From positions 6,386,001 through 6,450,000 of the forward strand of contig OX463829.1 in assembly GCA_949825045.1 (NCBI GenBank): a DNA stretch of 64,000 bases, written 5' to 3'. The position numbers were made by a program, and so were the translations under genes. Source of the DNA: Argyresthia goedartella (Eukaryota > Arthropoda > Insecta > Lepidoptera > Argyresthiidae). Every line of letters begins with the position of its first letter. Positions within the stretch are counted from its first letter, which is position 1. Below, piece after piece: positions 34,456 to 46,559 of this stretch. The notes under the pieces are model-generated. The model was not told where the DNA came from. It did not search any database and saw only the letters and a list, made by a program, of their open reading frames with translations.

Positions 34456-35043
34456 TCAGGGTTCCGTACCCAAAGGGAAAAACGGGACCCTATTACTAAG
34501 ACTTCGCTGTCCGTCCGTCTGTCTGTCACCAGGCTGAATCTCATGAACCGTGATAGTTAGACAGTTGAAATTTTCACAGATGATGTATTTCTGTTGCCGC
34601 TGTAATAACAAATAAACAACAGAATTAAATAAACATTTAAGGGGCTCCCATACAATAAACGTGTTTTTTTTGCTCGTTTTTTCTCGATATTGATAACGGC
34701 AACAGGTAGACGCTTGAAATATTCACAGAATATTTGGTTATATATTCACTTTAAAATTAATTCATTAAATTAAACTAAAATCAATAATTTAAGGGGTGCT
34801 CCCATACAATAAACGTGTTTTGTTTTCTCGTTTTTGCTCGATATTGATAACGGCAATCGGGAGACGCTTGAAATATTCACAGAATATTGAGAAATTATTC
34901 ACTTTAAAAATAAATAATTAAATTACAATAAAATTAACATTCAACGGGGGCTCCCATGCAACAACCGTGTTTTTTTGCCGTTTTTATAGATAATAGTACG
35001 GAACCCTTCGTGCACGAGTCAGACTCGCACTTGGCCGGTTTTT
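34456..35043 (+). repeat. Family B repeat, full length, with internal tandem duplication
   Basis: Starts AGGGTTCCGTACCCAAAGGG and ends GACTCGCACTTGGCCGG. The segment GGCTCCCATACAATAAACGT through ATATTCACAGAATATT occurs twice in tandem (about 34640-34740 and 34800-34890). A third partial unit follows. Confidence 0.8.
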
Positions 35044-37435
35044 TTAGAAGGATACTATCTAGCCCAAGTAGATGCGTTCATTGACATAGTGTATTTCCTG
35101 CCCATCGACCTCGACCTTACGTTTCATGCTATCAAATTTATAATTATATTAGTTCAATACTAAGGTTAGCAACGAGGTTATTGATCTCATATCATTGAAA
35201 ATTTTAACCTATGTGTGGCAAATATTCATTTTTACTTTCAGTTTTATTTAAGAAAATAAATACTTATTTAGCGTAGGTACTTATTTTACCACCTGCATTC
35301 CTATAAAGGCATAGACTAATTTTGTTTGATCAGTTGTATAGGTAAAATTAAGGATAATATTGAAACGGGCTGCATTTTTATGGAAATTAATTATTGTGTA
35401 AGCCTTGATGTCAATGTCAGTGTTGAATTAAATAATATTTGCGATGTGTCATTGCTGACTATGAGTTGCATTACGTTATTCTAATTGCTTACTAATATAA
35501 CCTTACATGTAAATTTACTTCAAATTGGGCAATTTTGTGAGAATTATACATACATGCGGTTTGCGTCGGACGAGCGACAATAAAAAAAACATTTAAAAGT
35601 GGAATGATCCATTTTAAAGTAAACATTTACTATTCTATTAAACCCAGTAAAACAAATATCTCCTATGGAGACCCACTGCTGAAATGCGTATATATTTGCA
35701 TGATTTAAGTTTACTTTCAAAATACATCCTTACAATCAACTAATATTTACAACCATTATATCAAATTAACATTTACGGCCTCACACACCTTATTAAATAA
35801 GTTTATATTGTATATGTATAAACAACCACCAACAAAGTATGCACCACGGAAATCTCTTGTTACAACTATAACATTTTGTTACCTGGCGCGGTAATAACTA
35901 ATTTACACAATGTCAAATAAATCGTTGCAAGTTTTACAAGCAAAATCAATAATACTGATTATTTGATACTTATTTTAAGTTTCCAAGGGCTAGCCCATCG
36001 CCGCAGCTATGGTGAAATGTTATTACAATAATTATTATTTTCACTAGTTTTGTAAAAACTAGGATAACATTCCACGATTTAATATACCGGTTTGCGTTCA
36101 GTGTTCGTTCATTCTACATTTTCTAGAGAAACCTTATCGAATTATTAGCCGATGTTTGTGTTATTATTTCACTGTGAAAACCTTACAATGGCAAGATATA
36201 CTTACTAAGACAAAAAGAAGAAACCTAACTGCAAAACTGATAAAACGAATAATACAGAAAAAGTTATATCGGAGTTTTTCTTAGGCCTGACAGGTGAAAC
36301 GCGTTTTAGCACTGCGGTCTAGGATCAACTTTGATATCTCGTTTACTCGAGTTTAGTGTGAACTGGCGTTCCATCTTTCGGGCCTTAAAATGTCGCAATC
36401 AGGTGAAATGAGCTCAAAGAGAGAAAATTATTCCAAGGACGTTCCCTCAATTAGGGTTAATTATCCTATCTAGCATTACAAAATTCTTTATTTTCTGTAA
36501 ATATTATAACTAAAATAGACGACGTTAAATAGACAAAGACGATAACATAGGAATAGAGATGTTTGGTTTGTTGTTCCTAACAGCGTAACCCGCTGTTAAG
36601 AACAACAAATTAATCTTAACCTTAATCTACCAGCTAATTTATCTATGCGGGGTCCCCACTGCAATTGGCTATCAATGGTTATACGTATTTTACTTTACTT
36701 TAAGTATCTACCTACCTAGATACATACATATCTTGCTATTTCATTCACAAGCTAGCGATACCAGAGTAATTTTCTGTCAGGGAACAGGGATTATTCTTAA
36801 AAACGTTTATAAAGTCTACTTTTAAGGCGCTTGTATTGGTAAAATTGGTAGCTCGATTCGTGGTAGCAGAAATTTTCAGACACAATCACACAGCCATACA
36901 ATAAAGTTCATAACAGCTCACACTGATACGTCAGTCGCTGTGGCTGATCAGTGCGAAAATGGTGTGTTTTCTGTTTTTTTTTTTTTAAATAGTTTTTTTG
37001 TTTTCTAGTAGTTTCCATTGGATCTTAATGACATATATTTTTTCAGGATTTCGGAAGAGCACTTCAAAGATGGGCATTCGACATTGCCCTGCGTAACTCT
37101 TGAGGCCATAAAGTGTTTCCTCCGATTTTGAACCGCATTGCTTGGTAATAAAGATCAAAACTTATGAAAAGAAAAGACCGGCTCCCGGCCGCTGGCAATG
37201 CGGAGGGGGAGGTCTTAAATCGATCTCGGATTGTTGCATTACATGCAGCAGCAGTATGGGCAGATGACGTCATCGTCAGATGGTTAGCCTTGATACCCAG
37301 AACGGGCTCATCTCGACTCAAATTCCAAGCGACTCAAATGCAACAAAAAAGCCTGTTTTCGACCACAACTTCTCCACAAGCATAGCCCGTGCGTCGTTTA
37401 GAATGTAGTATACCTCAGTGGAAGTCTCACTTGAA
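35044..37435. other. Intronic stretch without recognised gene
   Basis: Mostly AT-rich unique-looking sequence. A traceable repeat scrap lies near 35985 (GGGCTAGCCCATCGCCGCAG), and a small hairpin is at 36567-36609. The minus-strand frame at 37064-37321 has no recognisable features. Confidence 0.45.
36567..36609. repeat. Short hairpin, 19-bp stem and 5-nt loop
   Basis: TTTGTTGTTCCTAACAGCG and CGCTGTTAAGAACAACAAA pair with one mismatch, which would be a G-U or C-A pair depending on the strand transcribed. Confidence 0.6.
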
Positions 37436-37439
37436 CAGA

Positions 37440-37990
37440 ACTGAACCACAGACAGGCTGAGGCTTAAAAAACATGAAATCCTTGCCTTACCATGTACTTA
37501 TATACTCGAAAATGTAAATTTATTCGAAAATGCCCTGAATTCAACACCAGACGCGACAATATAACAACGCGCGATCGCCAAGACCTACACGAAGCAACAA
37601 GTTAATATTACCCATTTCCAACTTAAACTATATTCATTAGGACCTTTAGTAATGTCAATAAAAATATATAATAATCTGCCAGAAACTCTATTAAATGAAC
37701 CAAAAGATAATATATTTAAACATAAATTAAAACAAATTACACAATAAATGCTATTATACAGTTAATGAGTACTTAAATGGAAAATTTAAATAGACAATAA
37801 ATTAATTTCTAGGATCATTTTTCATGACCGATATTAACTTTCCACTGACTTAGTAAATATTATACTAAATTATAAATTAACAAAATTTGTTTCCCTCTCT
37901 TCTATTGCAATGCCTTTTTTACAAGGTCCATAAATAACACATGTATTCTTATATAATAACATCCTATGCAACATCAATTTTATGGAATGC
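37440..37990 (+). pseudogene. LINE reverse transcriptase C-terminal remnant and 3' end
   Basis: Broken frames read KSLPYHVLIYSKM near 37475, then an Arg-rich NTRRDN-like piece near 37540, then GPLVMSIKIYNNLPETLLNE and FKHKLKQITQ ending at a TAA near 37747. This is the usual end of CR1/jockey-type LINE proteins. AT-rich 3' sequence follows, ending near ATGCAATAAATATATTGAG at about 38010. Confidence 0.55.
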
Positions 37991-38482
37991 AATAAATATA
38001 TTGAGTATTGAGATTTAATGACATGACTTCATGGGGTTAATCTAACTCAAAACAAACTCGCTGTTAATAATTGTGTAATTATTTATTCCTGCATATTATT
38101 AAAAGATTATTAAAGTTAAAAACAACCAATTTTTGAAAGAGATCTAAAAATCAACCTGTGGGAGTTTCTGCGTTCTCTTTCTCGCACAGTCCAATGTAGA
38201 GAAGAGGCAAAGCATTACATTAACTAAGTACATGTAAATATCTACGGAAATTTTGATTTGATTCGTTGATTAAGGGCCTGTTTAATTATGCTGGGATAAA
38301 AAAATAAAAAAAACATATTGAAACAGGCAAGATATTATAAATCAATAAAAGCAACTTCAACATCCTTATCGCAACCGGTAAGGGGAAATCCCATAGACGA
38401 TAACCTATGACACCCAACCGTACAAAAGGTAGTGCGTAATCAGTTACGCATCGCGCAGTCAATATTCAGATAAGAAATGAGT

Positions 38483-39026
38483 TTATCTACACACGTATCA
38501 TAAACCCTCCTTACTGCATCTAAAAACCGCACGTTAAGTCCAGCATAATGTAAAACTATCTGGCAAAAACTCATTTCTTAACTGAAAATTTGTACATTAT
38601 GACCATAATGTGTAAATTTTCTACATATTATGACATTAAAATTTCATACGCCGACGCCCGCCTGCGTGCCGCCCCTAGTTTGTCTGTGAAGTTGGTACTA
38701 CAGAACAAGCTAAACAACTGCAGAGATAAGATCAATGCCACAATGCCGGTCAAACATTCGGTTCCTGAACACATCAAAGATAGCTTATGATATGTGTGTA
38801 GATAAACTAGTGCATGTGACTTTCCTAATTAGGCATTAAAACTCTCGATTGATATTATTATGAAACTCGCCTTCGGCTCGTTTCATAAACCCACTCTCGA
38901 GTTTTAATGCCCTCCATTATGTAGCAGTCACATACACTACTATTTTACCAAGTAGTATAGTATTATGTTGGTCGTAACGTGCGGTTTTTGGGCGCAGTAA
39001 CGAGGGTTTATGATACGTATGTAGAT
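38483..39026 (+). repeat. MITE family A, copy 4 (longest, with both terminal inverted repeats)
   Basis: The left end, ATCTACACACGTATCATAAA, pairs with the right end, TTTATGATACGTATGTAGAT. The inverted repeat extends about 85 bp inward on both sides (AAAAACCGCACGTTA versus TAACGTGCGGTTTTT). The other four copies lack the right-hand repeat and stop at ACTACTATT or its equivalent. Confidence 0.85.
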
Positions 39027-39179
39027 CAACATAATTATACAATGTTGTAGTGAATGAAAACGTGACATCGAGTCTACAACGCAATGTGACTTTGTTAAAC
39101 GTTGCATGTCCCTTTTGATAGAGCTGTCTCATTATATGTACTCGTATTTATACAGTGTGTAATGGAAAATAACCTTTAT

Positions 39180-39295
39180 ACAGGTGACATTTAATTAACA
39201 GACTATATTTTGGGGAATGATAGTACCCATCATTTTAAATAACTTTCCCCAAGAAACATATGGTCGCAAACGAAAAAAAAAAATGGGTCTCTCAT
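39180..39295 (+). repeat. Half of the GGTGACATTT palindromic MITE
   Basis: GGTGACATTTAATTAACAGA, GATAGTACCCATCATTTT and AAGAAACATATGGTCGCAAA correspond to one arm of the element at 26398-26635. Confidence 0.6.
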
Positions 39296-39343
39296 AGAAC
39301 TTGCTATCAGCTGATCGGGTCAATGTACTGGGGGCCGAAAATT

Positions 39344-39535
39344 GACATCACTGTGGCGCAGCGGTTGTGGCTCTGCCTACCATGCGAGAGGTCCCGGGTT
39401 CGATCCCCGGCTGGGGGTGAAGAAAAAAAAAACAGGTCTTGGATGTTTATAGGTGTGTGACGTCGCTGTTTCGGGTTCCCACGACACAGGGTATACTAGT
39501 GCGTATATGTAAATGTTTATGTTTATGTCTGCCTG
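39344..39535 (+). repeat. tRNA-derived SINE (SINE-1)
   Basis: A tRNA-like head has an A-box-like GTGGCGCAGCGGT and a B box GGTTCGATCCCCGG, followed by a body with GTCTTGGATGTTTATAGGTG, TGTGACGTCGCTGTTTCG and GGTTCCCACGACACAGGGTA. Further copies are at about 44680, 45008 and (reverse) 45276, 42411 and 57049. Confidence 0.85.
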
Positions 39536-40054
39536 CCCCTCAACTCGCTAAAACTCCAATCCACGACTCATTGGACCTATTCTATGACAAATTGGCATTT
39601 AGAGTATGGACAAATTGACACATTTGCATGGTTCATCATCATCATTATTCAATACGGTTTCTTGGAAAAGTTCTTCAGAATCATCTTTTCGACCCATAAG
39701 GGAAAAATATGTATTTACGACGCCGCAGAAGGCGAAAATAGATTTTTGTAAATCCCAAATTACGCAAAATGGGAGTATTAAAGCAATTGTGCATTTATAT
39801 TTACTTGTAGATCATGTGAAGATTCATGAGCTTAAAACGTGATTTGATTATTTTTCCTCGATAGATAAGTCTCCCAAAGTTATCACAAAAGCGGTGTTTC
39901 ACAATTTTTTTCCAATTTCGCACCGGATTTGAATTTTTAATCGTTATAAAAAATACTAAGTTACGTTGCTCGGTTAGTCCTCTATAGATCGATGAAGAGA
40001 TTTTAAGACGATACAAAAAAAATGGGGTTTTTTTTCGACTCCATTTCCACTAAA

Positions 40055-40300
40055 CGACCGTTTTAGCATAGCGGGTAGTGACCCTGCCTACGAAGCTGAC
40101 GGTTCTGGGTTCGAATACCGGTAAAGGCAAATATTTGTGTGACGAGCATGATTATTAGTTTCTTAGTCTTGGATGTTTCCATAAATCTGGAAACTTGGAT
40201 GGTTCCTATTAAGTATTTACATAAGTAGTTATCATCATACAAGCCTTATTGAGCTTACTGTCGGCCTACTTCGATTTATAAGATTGTCTTCTAATATTTT
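40055..40300 (+). repeat. tRNA-derived SINE (SINE-2)
   Basis: Head CGACCGTTTTAGCATAGCGG, then GTAGTGACCCTGCCTACGAAG and a B-box-like GGGTTCGAATACC. The body has TTTGTGTGACGAGCATGATT and GTCTTGGATGTTTCC. A reverse copy lies at 57842-57946. Confidence 0.8.
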
Positions 40301-40364
40301 TTTATTTATTTATTTATAAAGACATCTAGGGTTTTTTTTATTAAATGTTTATGGAGTATTTTAT

Positions 40365-40480
40365 TCAGATTCTCACTAAAGGAAAACGGGATTGGATGAA
40401 AGTTTTTAGGTAGAATTTAATCACGAAAATACCTCTAAAATGTTAATGTTTTCATGTAATTCTGAAACCCAAACTAATTT
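40365..40480 (-). repeat. Fragment of the TTAA-flanked MITE
   Basis: GATTCTCACTAAAGGAAAAC and CACGAAAATACCTCTAAAAT are the reverse complement of words in the element at 10129-10556. Confidence 0.55.
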
Positions 40481-41330
40481 AGCTGCGGATTTGCATTCAA
40501 AATGTGGTAGTTGTGCATTCGTAAACTCTCCTTGAAAATATTTTTGACGAAATAGCATAGTTTATTTTTAAACTATTTTTATGTGGTTGTGGTAGAGTGG
40601 TGTGGTTTGAGTCGAGGGCATTGTTTGCGCGCTCATTTTTTCTTATGTGGTAGCACTGGTAGTAATTAACGCTGTCACTTTCGTTCCACTTCGTATTCAC
40701 GCTTTAAAATATCACCTAAACATTTGAATTTACTTGCCACTGAGCTATAAGAAGTAAGCTAAGGGTAAATTTCTAATTTCCGCTGGGGTGGCTATTATAC
40801 CAGCATCAAGGTCCATGTAATCCTGAATACTCCCGCAGCAAGTAGTTACTACTCTTACAGAGTAGTATTCAATAATTTGCTGTCACATCCTTTATAAGTA
40901 GTCATTCATTTCATTTCTCATTTGAATACAGGCTGACCTTGGTTCTGCGTGGTTTGCCATCATTAGAATAGAACCGATGTTGGAATATCACAAGTGACAA
41001 TGCATGATTTTAAAATTGCATAACTTGGAACCATACGTTCCCCGAGCTCCATGAGCCTATAGTTTTCAGTTTCATGGCTCCACGAATAGATTAAAATAAA
41101 TATATAAATGTCCATAAATGAATTCCCATCGGCCCCAAGACATTACTCAAAGTACGGCCGTTAAGAGTATGGCCTTGTATCGTGTAAGCGACATCAGGTT
41201 GATCTTGAACTGAATGTGTGTCCCGCTTAGGAGCCGGCTACTATTTCTACTCGGAGCAGGTAGTTGTCGTAATGCTGTGTCAAAGGATTGTATTAGGGCA
41301 GCTCAGAAAACTTCTGACAGTTAGGTGGGG
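40481..41330. other. No gene recognised
   Basis: No coding structure, SINE or shared repeat that I can identify. Confidence 0.4.
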
Positions 41331-41333
41331 ACA

Positions 41334-41401
41334 AGTGCACAGAGTATCATTAATCTAAGGGCAAGTGACTATGCCCTTAGATTAATGATACTCTGTGCAC
41401 T
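41334..41401. repeat. Perfect 30-bp hairpin with 8-nt loop
   Basis: 41334-41363 and 41372-41401 are exact reverse complements (core GTGCACAGAGTATCATTAAT), separated by AGTGACTA. The perfect pairing indicates recent origin or conservation. It could be a tiny fold-back insertion or a small-RNA precursor; the sequence does not decide. Confidence 0.85.
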
Positions 41402-41489
41402 AGACCAACACTCCTTCAGAAAGAGAACAAGGTAGCTACTTTTAAACGAAACAGCCAATCACACGCAATTAAGATGTGCCATCTTCGGC

Positions 41490-41570
41490 GTTGATTGGCA
41501 GAAATTTAATAGATTATTTGACAAGTTTGCGCTTGAGGGTCAGCGGAAGGCTTAGTTCCTTCATGGATCA
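41490..41570 (-). pseudogene. RTE-like LINE scrap
   Basis: The minus strand gives SMKELSLPLTLKRKL, matching the region seen at 34225-34430. Confidence 0.35.
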
Positions 41571-41689
41571 GAAGCTCAAAAATACATTATATAGATTGAA
41601 TAAAATTATAAATGATTGTTGTACCCACAAATTCTACATTAATCGCCACAAATTATTATAATTTTTCTGTTATAAAATAGATTAGTGAG

Positions 41690-42040
41690 ATGAGCACTTC
41701 CTCCATAATTTTCTTAAATTTTTCGTTATTTCCATAGTCTTTTTCATCCCTAGGAGGTCTGTAGACACAACCAATAATATGCCTTTCTAACTCAACACAG
41801 GATAGCTCTACTCTTATTTCTACAGTAAGTGCAAGAATATCCTTCCGTTGTTTTTACCTTATTATAGTTATCTACAAAGATTCAAGAACCACCCTTTTCT
41901 ATTCTGTCTATTAGAACAACTGACAATTTTAATTATAATTATTAAAAAATATCATATTTTTCTTTAACCAGTGTTTCGAAATAGTAATAACATCGGTGTC
42001 AGAATGATTAAGAGATAATTCTAAAACAAGTTCTTCTTTC
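41690..42040 (-). pseudogene. LINE apurinic-type endonuclease remnant
   Basis: The minus strand encodes LNHSDTDVITISKHWL near 42000 and, lower down, VERHIIGCVYRPPRDE near 41760. These are the positions of the DVI-x-I-x-E-x-WL and YRPP motifs in LINE endonucleases. The expected Glu is replaced by Lys, and stops interrupt the frame. Confidence 0.5.
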
Positions 42041-42410
42041 CTTGTTTTTTTGCCCTTAAAGTAGTGCCCTTTGTTGGAATTGGCAAAATTTTATAATCCA
42101 GTATCATTTGATCATTGTTTTTCCACGTCAATATTAATGTAAGTACAACTAATAAATGCTACGTTATGAACCTACGTTATACATTAAATACACATAGAAA
42201 GTTGCCTTTAATAGTAATAAGCAAGATAAAGACAATATTTTTGTTATCTTCTCAGTTATCTTAAACGAGTACTTATTTAGGAACTGACGGTATCTCGAAG
42301 CAATTTTGACTTACGTCATGTTGACTTAGTCTTGAAGTATCATTCTTGGGGTCTGTTTTCATAAATCTCCATTGAACAGATAAATAATATTTTTTGTGTG
42401 TCAAATGACA

Positions 42411-43105
42411 GATTAATAAACATAAACATGTACATGCAGGCATATTCATTGCTTTTGGCCCCACCCCACACTAGGATACCCTTTGTCGTGAGAACCAGAA
42501 ACAGCGACGTCGCATACATTAAACATCCAAGACCTGGGCTTTTCTTAGGGTTCCGTACCCGAAGGGTGCCAAACGGGACCCTATGACTAACCCTCCGCTG
42601 TCCGTCCATCCGTCCATCCGTCCGTCCGTCCGTCGGTCCGTCTGTCCGTCCGTCCGTCCGTCCGTCCGTCTGTCCGTCCGTCCGTCCGTCCATCCGTCTG
42701 TCACCAGGCTATATCTCATGCACCGTCATAGTTCGACAGTTCAAATTTTCAAAGATTATGTATTTCTGTTGCCGCTATAACAAAAAATACTAAAAACCAG
42801 AATATAATAAATATTTAAGAGGTCTTCCATACAACTATTCTTTCAATACCACATACAAACTTATGAATGCACCTGGTAACGTCATGTAATTTACCAGGTG
42901 AGCGTGAAAGTAGCCGCACCATTAACTTTGTAAACCACATTTTGCTATTTCAAATCCAAACTATTCACTCCACACCATCCCAACACTGACCGGTGGTACA
43001 GGACCCTTCGTGCCCGAGTGAGACTGGCACTTGACCGGTGTTTATCTTTATCCCCAGCCGGGGCACTGACCCGGGACTTCTCCACAGCCACAACCACAGC
43101 GTCTG
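42411..43105 (-). repeat. SINE-1 copy (reverse) split by a family B insertion
   Basis: The tail half of SINE-1 is at 42411-42545 (CACTAGGATACCCTTTGTCG, AACATCCAAGACCTGGGC) and the tRNA-like head at about 43043-43105 (TTATCCCCAGCCGGGGCA). A complete family B repeat lies between them. Confidence 0.75.
42547..43042 (+). repeat. Family B repeat, full length, with long GTCC array
   Basis: Starts AGGGTTCCGTACCCGAAGGG and ends with CACTTGACCGG. Bases 42599-42702 are about 25 units of GTCC with a few variants. The apparent reading frames over the array are artefacts of the 4-base repeat. Confidence 0.85.
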
Positions 43106-43109
43106 TCAC

Positions 43110-44465
43110 ATAGAGCTTCATTGATTAGAAATTTTATGGAAAAAGGCCATAATGCCATTTATGGGACACCCAATTGCGTGTTTGCCAATTCTTTTCCCAC
43201 CGATCCAGTTTGTTACACCTGTATGACTGCAATTATCGTAGAAAGAGAAAGGCAGATTTGTCTGTCTAGAATTCTACATCAAGTCACCCTTAAAGGATGT
43301 TTCACCACTTACTAATCAACTGTGTGGAGTATAAAATAAGGAACACTCGACTAATTAGGTGTCCTATTAGCATACATGTTAATTTCTTATTTCATTTCTC
43401 GTAGTCGTAAAAGACTCGCAAGTAGAAGTAATAATGTAAAAATTAAGAGATCTTATTATCATATTCGCATTAAAAAAGTCAAGACTTTCTCCACATATCA
43501 TAAGGACTTATATAAAATTAATTTCTAATCGTAATATATCCATCATCTGTTGCTCACTCGCGCGCATATAGGGCGCACAATGATCTTTCCACGCAGTGTT
43601 GCTAGCTCAGCCCTCTCCTCATTGTGTTTATACTTTTTTATTTTTGTGTTTTTTTCTTAAATCTTTTTTTTATTTAAAAAAAGTATTTGAAATTCTCACA
43701 ACAAGCTTTTCATTTGACACGTCTGTCACACGAGACAGTTTGAAAAAAGTTTGTTTTAAATTTACTGCTTTCCCCCCCAAATATTACTTTCACACACCTA
43801 GGACAGACACACGAGTGATCCTATAATGTTTCCTTTTTCCTTTTTAAGGTACGGGACCCTAAAAACGTTGGTGATGAAAAAGTATATCGTGTAAAATCTC
43901 AGTTGAAACGAACACTTACGCTTTTCTGTGCGCACTTACCCTACAGTGACTCAAATTTCACCCACGAATAAATTACTTAAGCCAAAATCGAATACTTCTA
44001 ACTTAACTTATAAGTAAATGTTTTAAGAAATGTACGACATACTTATATTCATAGAATAACATATTCGTAAAAAAATGCACAAAAAAATATCTACCACAAA
44101 AATATTAAACAGCGTTTAACCTCAAAACAAACAAGTGTTGAACAGTAGTTTATTTTGTTGTGGTAAGGCCCCTAGTCTCTCAAACAGCGGTATAGTCTAT
44201 ACATATCTTAAAATCAAGACTTTGCGCTTGCGCAACAGACCGAGAAGCCGGCGAGAATTATGAGCTAAATTATGTGCTTAAATTACAAGTAGTTTGAGGT
44301 ACTATGCCGTGGGATAAGCTATTTGCGGTAATTGTACTGGATGCAACACAATGATGCAATACATTTTAGTTTTATAGGATGGGCCTTTTGAAACGGGCAA
44401 TAGGGCGAAATTGGAAACTATATGAGATTTAATTGTGTTGTTAGGAACACTGCTTCATTATCTTA
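43110..44465. other. No gene recognised
   Basis: AT-rich sequence. A family B scrap (AGGTACGGGACCCTAAAAAC) lies near 43847. Nothing else was identified. Confidence 0.4.
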
Positions 44466-44469
44466 AAAA

Positions 44470-44642
44470 ATCGGTTTGCCTAGTTTAGTTGCGGTAACAG
44501 AAATGCACATTCTGTGAAAATTTCAGCTCTCTACCTATTTCGGTTGATCCGATAGGGCCCGACGGACGGACGGACAGACAGACAGACAGCGGAGGCTTAG
44601 TAATAGGGTCCCGTTTGGCTCCCTTCGGGTACGGAACCTTAA
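44470..44642 (-). repeat. Family B repeat, 5' half, reverse orientation
   Basis: Runs from GTTGCGGTAACAGAAATGC through a GACG array to GGGTACGGAACCTTAAAA. Confidence 0.75.
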
Positions 44643-44679
44643 AATTAACACTTACCACATTTTGCCATATGGCTTATTC

Positions 44680-44865
44680 GACGACCTCTGTGGTGTTGAG
44701 GTCGAGGCTGTGCTTCTCTTGCGAGGGGTCCGCGGTTCGAATCCCGGCTAGTTAAAAAAACTGTCTTGGGTGTTTACATGTTTGTGACGTCTTTGTTTCT
44801 GGTTCCCACGATATAAGGTATCCTAGTGTGGGGCCAGAAGCAAGGTATGTGCCTGCATGTAAAAA
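44680..44865 (+). repeat. SINE-1 copy
   Basis: Diverged head with B box GGTTCGAATCCCGG; body GTCTTGGGTGTTTACATG and GATATAAGGTATCCTAGTGT. Confidence 0.75.
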
Positions 44866-45007
44866 AAAAGTTTAATTGATATTGCTTACCAGAAATTATC
44901 TTTATCAGCATCACTATCGAATGATGAATAATACAGGCTGATATTATATTTCAAAATCTGCGGGTTCGATGACCCTTGCAAATGGCACACCATGTATATT
45001 ATTGTTT

Positions 45008-45142
45008 GACGATCTCTGTGGCGCAGCGTTTGTGGCTCTGCCTACCATGCGAGAGGTCCCGCGTTCGATCCCCGGCCGGGGATAAAGCTAAAAAATAACC
45101 CCCTGGTCTTGGATATTCATATGTGTGTGACGTCGCTGTTTC
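45008..45142 (+). repeat. SINE-1 copy, 3'-truncated
   Basis: Head GACGATCTCTGTGGCGCAGC with B box GTTCGATCCCCGGCC; stops after TGTGACGTCGCTGTTTCC. Confidence 0.8.
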
Positions 45143-45275
45143 CAATCAGTTCGATGATCGGACTTCTGTTATTTTATTATAGTATTAAATAAAGGTTATT
45201 AAGTTGTATCCATCGATAATAGTTGCAATAAAAAGTTAACACTTTACAGTAAAACTTGTTCAGATTAGAATAATG

Positions 45276-45506
45276 TCCCGTAAAACAAACACAAACATAA
45301 ACATTTACATACAGGCACTTACATTGATTGCTTCTGTCCCCACACTAGGATACCCTGTGTCGTGGGAACCAGAAACAGCGACATCACACACATATAAACA
45401 TCCAAGGCCTGGGGGTTTTTATTTCTTTATCCCCATGCGGGGATCGAACCCGGGACGTCTCGCATGGTAGGCAGAACCACGATCGCAAATCCACAGAGGT
45501 CGTCGA
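45276..45506 (-). repeat. SINE-1 copy, reverse, near full length
   Basis: B box complement GGGGATCGAACCCGGGAC near 45435. The head ends GCAAATCCACAGAGGTCGTC; the tail carries CACACTAGGATACCCTGTGT. Confidence 0.85.
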
Positions 45507-45729
45507 CTTATATGTTAATATATCTTGACTCGTTTATGATGTGAGCAGAGGGCAGCAAATGTCCGCGTGATATTCTAACAAACGGATGCGTTGCTTTGGC
45601 TTCCTCACTGATAGTGATATCAGTTCCCTTGCATTGCTTGTTTGTTTGTTCGAACAAAGGCGTATCATATTAACTTTGGGTGTTCGGCTGGGTTGCTGCA
45701 TTCAATGCCAATGAATATAAATTTTGGAA

Positions 45730-46020
45730 AACCTCCGACACATATCTTTGAACTAATGAACCGATTTTTACTAAATATATCTAAGAACCATCGCAGAAAA
45801 GTCTAATAACAACTCCAAAAAAATACGTATTAAAACCCGGGTTATAGAGGTCAAACGTGTGGCTTCCTTGTTAAGCTGATAACTTTCAAACTACTGAACC
45901 GATTTTAATAAAATATATTCTAGAACCATTGTAGCAAAGTCTACCAACTACTATCAACTACAAAAATCCGCATTCAAATCCGTCAACCTTTCAGTATCAC
46001 AGGTTATCTATTTGGTCCTA
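45730..46020 (+). repeat. Dispersed repeat (AACCGATTTTTACTAAATAT type)
   Basis: Two imperfect tandem units around GAACCGATTTT and AAGAACCATCGCAGAAAAG / CTAGAACCATTGTAGCAAAG, related to 28559-28760. Confidence 0.55.
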
Positions 46021-46179
46021 TTTTGGGCCATCTTTTGTTGCTCCGCCCACTCACAGTCAAGTAATACTAGGATTGAATGAAAAAAATGTTTTTACGAAAC
46101 GCGTACTTATTTTTGGTATATGTCTTGTTTTTGTTTATTTTATATTATTTAATAACTATTTTATCTTAAGGACATTATA

Positions 46180-46360
46180 CGGACACTCTAACGGTGATGG
46201 AAAACATTGTGAGAAAACCCTCAATCTCCATAGTTACGGCGATGGGCTAGCCTCCTGCCACGCAAAATGGAGTATTGAATAACTGTTAAAAATTAGTCAC
46301 AACGGTGCCTCTGCCACCGCGCAAGGGAAAAGCCGTGACGCTCATGTTTTTGTTGATATG
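46180..46360 (+). repeat. Dispersed repeat (GGTGATGGAAAACATTGTGA type)
   Basis: Words GCGATGGGCTAGCCTCCTGC and GCAAAATGGAGTATTGAATA match a copy near 5768-5870 (CAATGGGCTAGCCCCTTGTT, GCGAAATGGAGTAAATAAAT). Confidence 0.6.
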
Positions 46361-46559
46361 TTATGTTATCTATTCTAGGAGTTAAGTTTATTTATTACGT
46401 TTATTTATCGAAGGAGGTCGTTGGTAGAACTATCAACTTGAAAGGTCAGTGATTAATTACGGTGAAATCACAAAAATAAATAAACAATTGAGATAATGCA
46501 AACCTACTTAAATTACAATCTTCACGCATTTCTCCTAGCAGGGGTCGGCGGAAGAGACT

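Noticed and set aside
37064..37321. 85-codon minus-strand frame in a GC-richer patch
   Set aside because: No domain, no splice context and no neighbouring coding fragment to support it.
39344..39420. tRNA-like sequence with A and B boxes
   Set aside because: It is the head of a SINE: several copies share the same downstream body, and I could not fold a complete cloverleaf.
42340..42780. Open frames encoding Thr-Asp-Gly-Arg or Ser-Val-Arg-Pro repeats
   Set aside because: They are translations of the GTCC array in a family B repeat, open in several frames because of the 4-base period.
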